NCBI GenBank assembly: GCA_034620365.1
Contig: JAQGEQ010000081.1
Location: forward strand, 124,001-188,000
DNA length: 64,000 bases
DNA from: Pegea sp. RAD2-039
Lineage: Eukaryota; Chordata; Thaliacea; Salpida; Salpidae
Reading direction: 5' to 3'
Part shown: positions 59,382 to 64,000 of the stretch, piece by piece
Position numbering within the stretch: position 1 is the stretch's first letter
Layout of the letters: the number at the start of each line of letters is the position of its first letter
Made by a program: the position numbers and the translations under genes
The notes under the pieces: model-generated
What the model saw: the letters and a program-made list of their open reading frames with translations, nothing else
What the model was told of the DNA's origin: nothing
The model's database searches: none

Positions 59382-62300
59382 GTTTGATTGCAATAAAAAT
59401 TGTTTATGCAATTAAAAACTATGATGAATCACAATAAAACTAGCTAGACATTAAATTCCTGTGTACAGATAAATTCTGTTAAACTGACTTCTACAAAATC
59501 GAGATTAGCACTTTTTGATTTTATTTGCATTATATTTAACTTATTTGGGTAATTTAAGAATTTTACTTTTGTTCAAACAAATAAACATTTTCTAATAATA
59601 ACAAAAATATATAATGGCTTTTTAAATAAGCAATTTAATACATCAGTAGTCTAATCACAGATTTTTAACTTTAATTTTGCTTCTATTAACATTTAAATCT
59701 AAATTATCTCTGATTGATGCTTACCGACTGTTTTAAATAAAATTTAATACTTAATTTTCTACACAGAAAAGCATAGCACAAAAAAAATTAAATAAAATTA
59801 TTTTTTTCAGCAATGTTTCAATTCAAACTGTTTTCGATTTCTAGATTATATTAATTATATTTTTTACTAGAAATAATCGACTAAATTTTAAACATCAAGC
59901 GTATTTGTTAAATTTTATACATAAGTAAAGTTTAAAGGTAAACTACAAAGCTTCTAAAAATATGTTTCTAACAGAAAACAATATTTAGTTGAAAATTGAC
60001 ATATGGAACTTTTGTCGATTTTGGCTTATTTAGCTTTTTGAATGAGAAATTGATTTGTGTATCATACAAACTGATGTAAACAATAAAAGTTTTGCTTTAG
60101 TTTCATTTCTTTTGTCTAAATCAAAAACAATTTTGAAGAACACAAATCATTAACGACAGAAGTTGTTGAAGTCAAGCAAAATAATGTTATTAATTCCTTT
60201 TATATACTATATACCACAACATTTTTTTAATATCAGTTCTAAAAACAATGAAGCAAATTGAGCCTAGTCAACTATTAATTGAAAGTTTATGTAAATAGAA
60301 AGGTTGTGTTTTAATATTATTATTTTATTATATTAATTTTATTACGTTTTGTTATCAATATTACTATTAACATAATTATTACAAATGATATCTTTAACAA
60401 CACTAAGTATTTTTAATCGTGATAGCTTTTCTATCTGCTTTCATTGAAAAAAGAATGGATATAAATTATACGTTGAAACTTGTTCAACCTCAAAATAATT
60501 ATAAACACGTAGAAATTGTCAACAAAAACCTAAGGTTCTCAACCAAAATAACTTTTAAATTTTATAAGTAATTTATCTAAGGACAATATATATAATATAA
60601 TTTCAAAATTATACTTTCTAAAATTAAATCATGAGATTTTATGAACTTTATCTTTTAAAATACAATACTTTTACGATTTTAGTTTGTCTCTAATATAACT
60701 AGAAAACAAGTTACAAACTATATGAAGAAACTGACATTTACCGTTTTTTTTATAAATGAAAAAAATAAGGTGAATCTACTAAAGTTAAATTAACTTTAAC
60801 AAAAAATAACGACATTAAAAATAACATAAAAAGTTACAACTATCCCAAGTATTAGGAGTGAAAATTAGTTTTCTTAGTTTGACTATTCTTTAAATAATAT
60901 TATTTGAAAGTATTATTATCTTTATCAAACAACAATCAGTAGATGAACGTAACTGAAATTTCTCTGCTACAATTTCTTTTATAGATTTATTTGGAAAATT
61001 TTCTAACAGAAGAAAGTAGAATAATATATTCTATATAGCAAATGTATTTAAATATGTCATAATCATCTAAACTGAGAAAGAAATTTCATTACAATAAAAT
61101 ATATTTTCTAATGCTTCACTAGCATCAATGTTATTTACCATAAAATCACCTGTAAGAAAAAACGGGCTCCAAATATCAAAACTTTTTAGATGGTTGCATC
61201 TACGCAATTAGAGTTGAATCTCAAACCTTATATGTAAAGTGGTCTCAATCTTATGTTTGTGGTGCTCAAAAAGATGGCTTAAAAATTTTATTAAGTAATT
61301 TTTAAAGACAATCAGAGAACTTTTCAAAGCATTTTCAATAATGATAGTGATAATAACATTTCTTATATATTTCTATGTATTTGATGTTTATAATTTTAAA
61401 ATTGTATAATTTGTAAATTTTATTTACTGAATTAATATTCTAATAAGTTTACACTTTCAGTAAATTATGTTGAAAATATTTTCTATTTTTCGCAGTTCAG
61501 AAAAAATATTCAACAAAAAAATTTAGAATGAAATAAAAAGAATGTAATATTTTAATAATATAGATCCCTAACAACTTCCAGTGTTTTTAGCTTGATATGT
61601 TCGTTTAAGTTTCTACTTTCATTAGAAAAACTATTTATATAATTTATAAGTTGAAACTTGTTCAACCTCAAAATAATTATCAATGGTAATGTAAACAATA
61701 ACACCTAAATATCAGGTAAAGCTTTGTTATACTCATCTTATATATTATTGCATTTTAATCTCAGGTTTGTGAGTTAAAATTTTAAAATGTTTACTTACTA
61801 CAGAATTTCTTAAAGAAAGTAATACTTAAAGAAAGTTGTTCATAATATACAAAAGTAAATATAAGTTATAATAAATAGTTAAAAGTTGTAGAACAAATAT
61901 AACAAAAGTTTCTGTAGTTTCCTTACAACCATTTAGTTATCTAGTTTGCGTTTTTTTGCAAACAGTACTTTTATGTCAAACAATTTTAAGATGTTGTAAA
62001 CAAAACAATTAGCATGTCGAAAGCTTCTTTCTTATTTTTCAATGTACAAAACTTTATTCCTTAGCAGAAATTAAACAATGACGCCATTATATAATTTTTA
62101 CAGGAATTAAGGATTTTATTAAAGACAAAGTCTTTTATCCTAGTTCTTAGAGGTTTTAAATCGAAATTAGTATTTTTATTTGAAGTGTAATTAACTAATT
62201 TTGATAATTTAAAAATTCTACTTTTGTTCGAAAATTTTAACTTATATTAATCAATAACAAACATTTATAAAGACTTCTTAATGTAATAATTTAGAACAGC

Positions 62301-63077
62301 AGCCATCTATTAACACAGTATCAGGTCCTTAATTTGCGTTTATTGGCCATTAAAATATAAATTATATCTGATTGAGTTTAGCAACTTCTTAGGATAAAAT
62401 TTCATTGTTAATTTTCTACACAGATAATCATAGCACAAAGAGTATTAAATGAATATAATTTTGTCCGGAATTTTCCAATTTAAATTGTTTTCAAATTCTA
62501 GATTATGTTTCTTACTAGCGAAAATCAAATAAGTTTTTAACATATAGCGGATTTTGTAAATTATCAACAAAAGTCATTTTTAAATTTAAAGTATAAAGTT
62601 TCTACAAATTTCTTTTCGGTTTTCATAAACAATATCTTTTCATAACGGAAGAAAAATATTTAGTTGAAAATAGACAGATATAACTGTTGTCTGTTTTGGC
62701 TTATACAACTTCTTGAATGAGAAAATGATCGGTGTCTATCTTAGAAACTGATCTAAACTTTAAAACGTATGCTTCTTATTCATTGCTTGATTTTGGTTAG
62801 TTTCAGTTTTTATAACAAATGTTATTTTGAATTATATTTTCTAATTTTAATATACTTAAAAGTAAATTGCAATTTCTATAAAAGAATACAAACATAAGAT
62901 AAAACAAGAAGTTATTACAAGATTTATTGAGTTAAGATGAAATGTACTAAAAAATTAATACTTAAAAGCAAGTAGAAAGGCTTAGAGTTATCAAAAAAGT
63001 ATTTCTACAAAATAAAATATTTTGATTAGTTTAAAATTATCTTTCTTATTTTATTTGCTAATTGTGCTAAAACAGTA
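59382..63077. repeat. Mosaic of dispersed repeats, no gene recognised
   Basis: 59480-60000 resembles 26600-27100. 60040-60200 resembles 880-1020. 60545-61260 matches 36990-37720. 61320-61800 matches 17590-18070. 61830-62540 matches parts of 21100-21780. 62310-63070 matches 48735-49490 and ends where the third cullin-3 unit begins. No gene is supported. Confidence 0.6.
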
Positions 63078-64000
63078 AGTATTTCATGATCTTATAAGTA
63101 CCAAAATACATCAGTGGTAGTTTTGTGTAAAAATACTTTTAGGATTTTTTTTTTGTTTATTTATATGAGTCTATTGTGTATATAGAAGGAAAAAATGTTT
63201 TGCAGTCGTAATGTCAGCTTTTTGAATCATTTTAAAATTTCGTCCAGCTACCATTACTTAGAATGGTTTTTTCAAATTCATTTTCAAAATAATAATTCAT
63301 TTCATTTTCATAACTTTTTTGCGTACAAAATCATTTCTGCTTCAAAATTTAATTTAAATTTCAAGGTATTACTAGGTTTGATCAACATTTTAAATTCAAA
63401 AACTTTCATGTAAGCTTTTTCTAGATCCGTTACTTAAGCTAAAAGCGCAACGTTAAGTTTTCTGATTGCAAAAGTGTTTATGTTATCTCCTTGTGGTTTA
63501 AAGACAAGATAAAAAATTTATGTTTCTTTTTCAGTTGTTAGATAAATCTGTAGCCTGCTACAGGATTAGCTTAATAATAGAACATTTTGTTTTAAGTATA
63601 TGAGATCTATAGTTTAAGCAATAGTACAGTGCTAGGTTTTCTGAATGTAAGGTTATGTATCTTTTTGATTATAACAGACTAAATAACTTTTTGAATATTT
63701 AATGCTGTTGAAAAAGAGTGTAGTTAGCTAAACTTGGCTGCTACTGCTTTTACTTGTTATATTTTAATTATTGTTCTTGTTTTACTATTTAAAGCACCAG
63801 AAAATTTAAGTTTTTTTTTAGTATCTTTCTAAAGGAATACATTTTTAGCTTAAAAGTAATTTTTTGTGCATATTAAAAATATTGTTTAAACGTGCTTAAA
63901 TGATCTTAACAATTGTTTTGCGCGTGACTGAGGCACGATCGCTTCATGTTTATGAGGCTGGTTGCATAGGGTGTTTTTTCTCGCTTCTACTTTCGATGTA
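63078..64000 (+). repeat. Segmental duplication unit, copy C (5' part of cullin-3 unit, cut by window end)
   Basis: From TATTTCATGATCTTATAAGT at about 63083 the sequence follows 5285-6204 of copy A and 53157-54082 of copy B. It starts about 245 bases further in than those copies and ends within the candidate promoter. Its first cullin exon would fall about 700-770 bases beyond the window. Confidence 0.93.

Noticed and set aside
1..64000. CRISPR arrays, bacterial operons and tRNA or rRNA genes
   Set aside because: Introns, zinc-finger and Pol II genes show a eukaryotic genome. The tandem arrays lack spacers, and I found no B-box-like tRNA core or rRNA-like stretch by reading.

Overview
The window is animal (metazoan) nuclear DNA. 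It is strongly AT-rich, and its genes are split by many short introns, mostly 48-80 bases with GT..AG ends. Three conserved eukaryotic gene families can be read exon by exon: cullin-3, RNA polymerase II subunit RPB9, and a DEAD-box RNA helicase closest to the DDX43 type. C2H2 zinc-finger genes and a LINE-type reverse transcriptase fragment complete the coding content. The cullin-3 homologue is intron-rich, which fits an intron-retaining animal with compact introns; I cannot name the phylum.

Layout. 1-151: start of a C2H2 gene (minus strand, cut by the window edge). 152-2560: dispersed repeats. 2561-3446: C-terminal part of a DDX43-like helicase. 3624-3869: an unrecognised minus-strand exon. 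4440-4771: broken, 5'-truncated RPB9 copy. 5040-11388: a ~6.4 kb duplicated unit holding a truncated cullin-3 gene (6902-9019) and a decayed reverse transcriptase remnant. 11499-17500: two related C2H2 genes (11856-12404 and 16274-17221) with homologous flanks. 17500-31040: repeat-dominated, with one unrecognised open segment at 28046-28390. 31043-32340: a ~20-bp minisatellite. 32469-33613: a complete four-exon RPB9 gene on the minus strand, followed by an inverted version of the minisatellite at 33996-34186. 34190-42400: repeats plus a small GC-richer island at 36655-36870. 42407-43000: a fourth C2H2 gene, truncated in its last finger. 43000-52912: repeats. 52913-59381: second copy of the cullin-3 unit (gene at 54847-56965, reverse transcriptase fragment at 58671-59075). 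59382-63077: repeats. 63078-64000: start of a third cullin-3 unit, running off the window.

The main biology is repeated copying. The cullin-3 unit occurs at least three times in direct orientation. The two complete copies keep open frames with matching splice sites, yet both stop after the N-terminal domain and helical bundle, so neither encodes the RBX1-binding and neddylation half. The predicted product could bind BTB adaptors without forming an active ligase; this is inference. The C2H2 genes share one unusual N-terminal leader and lie among copies of a repeat family with a conserved GC-richer motif. The intact RPB9 gene sits between oppositely oriented minisatellites. All comparisons were made by eye; no alignment or database search was run.
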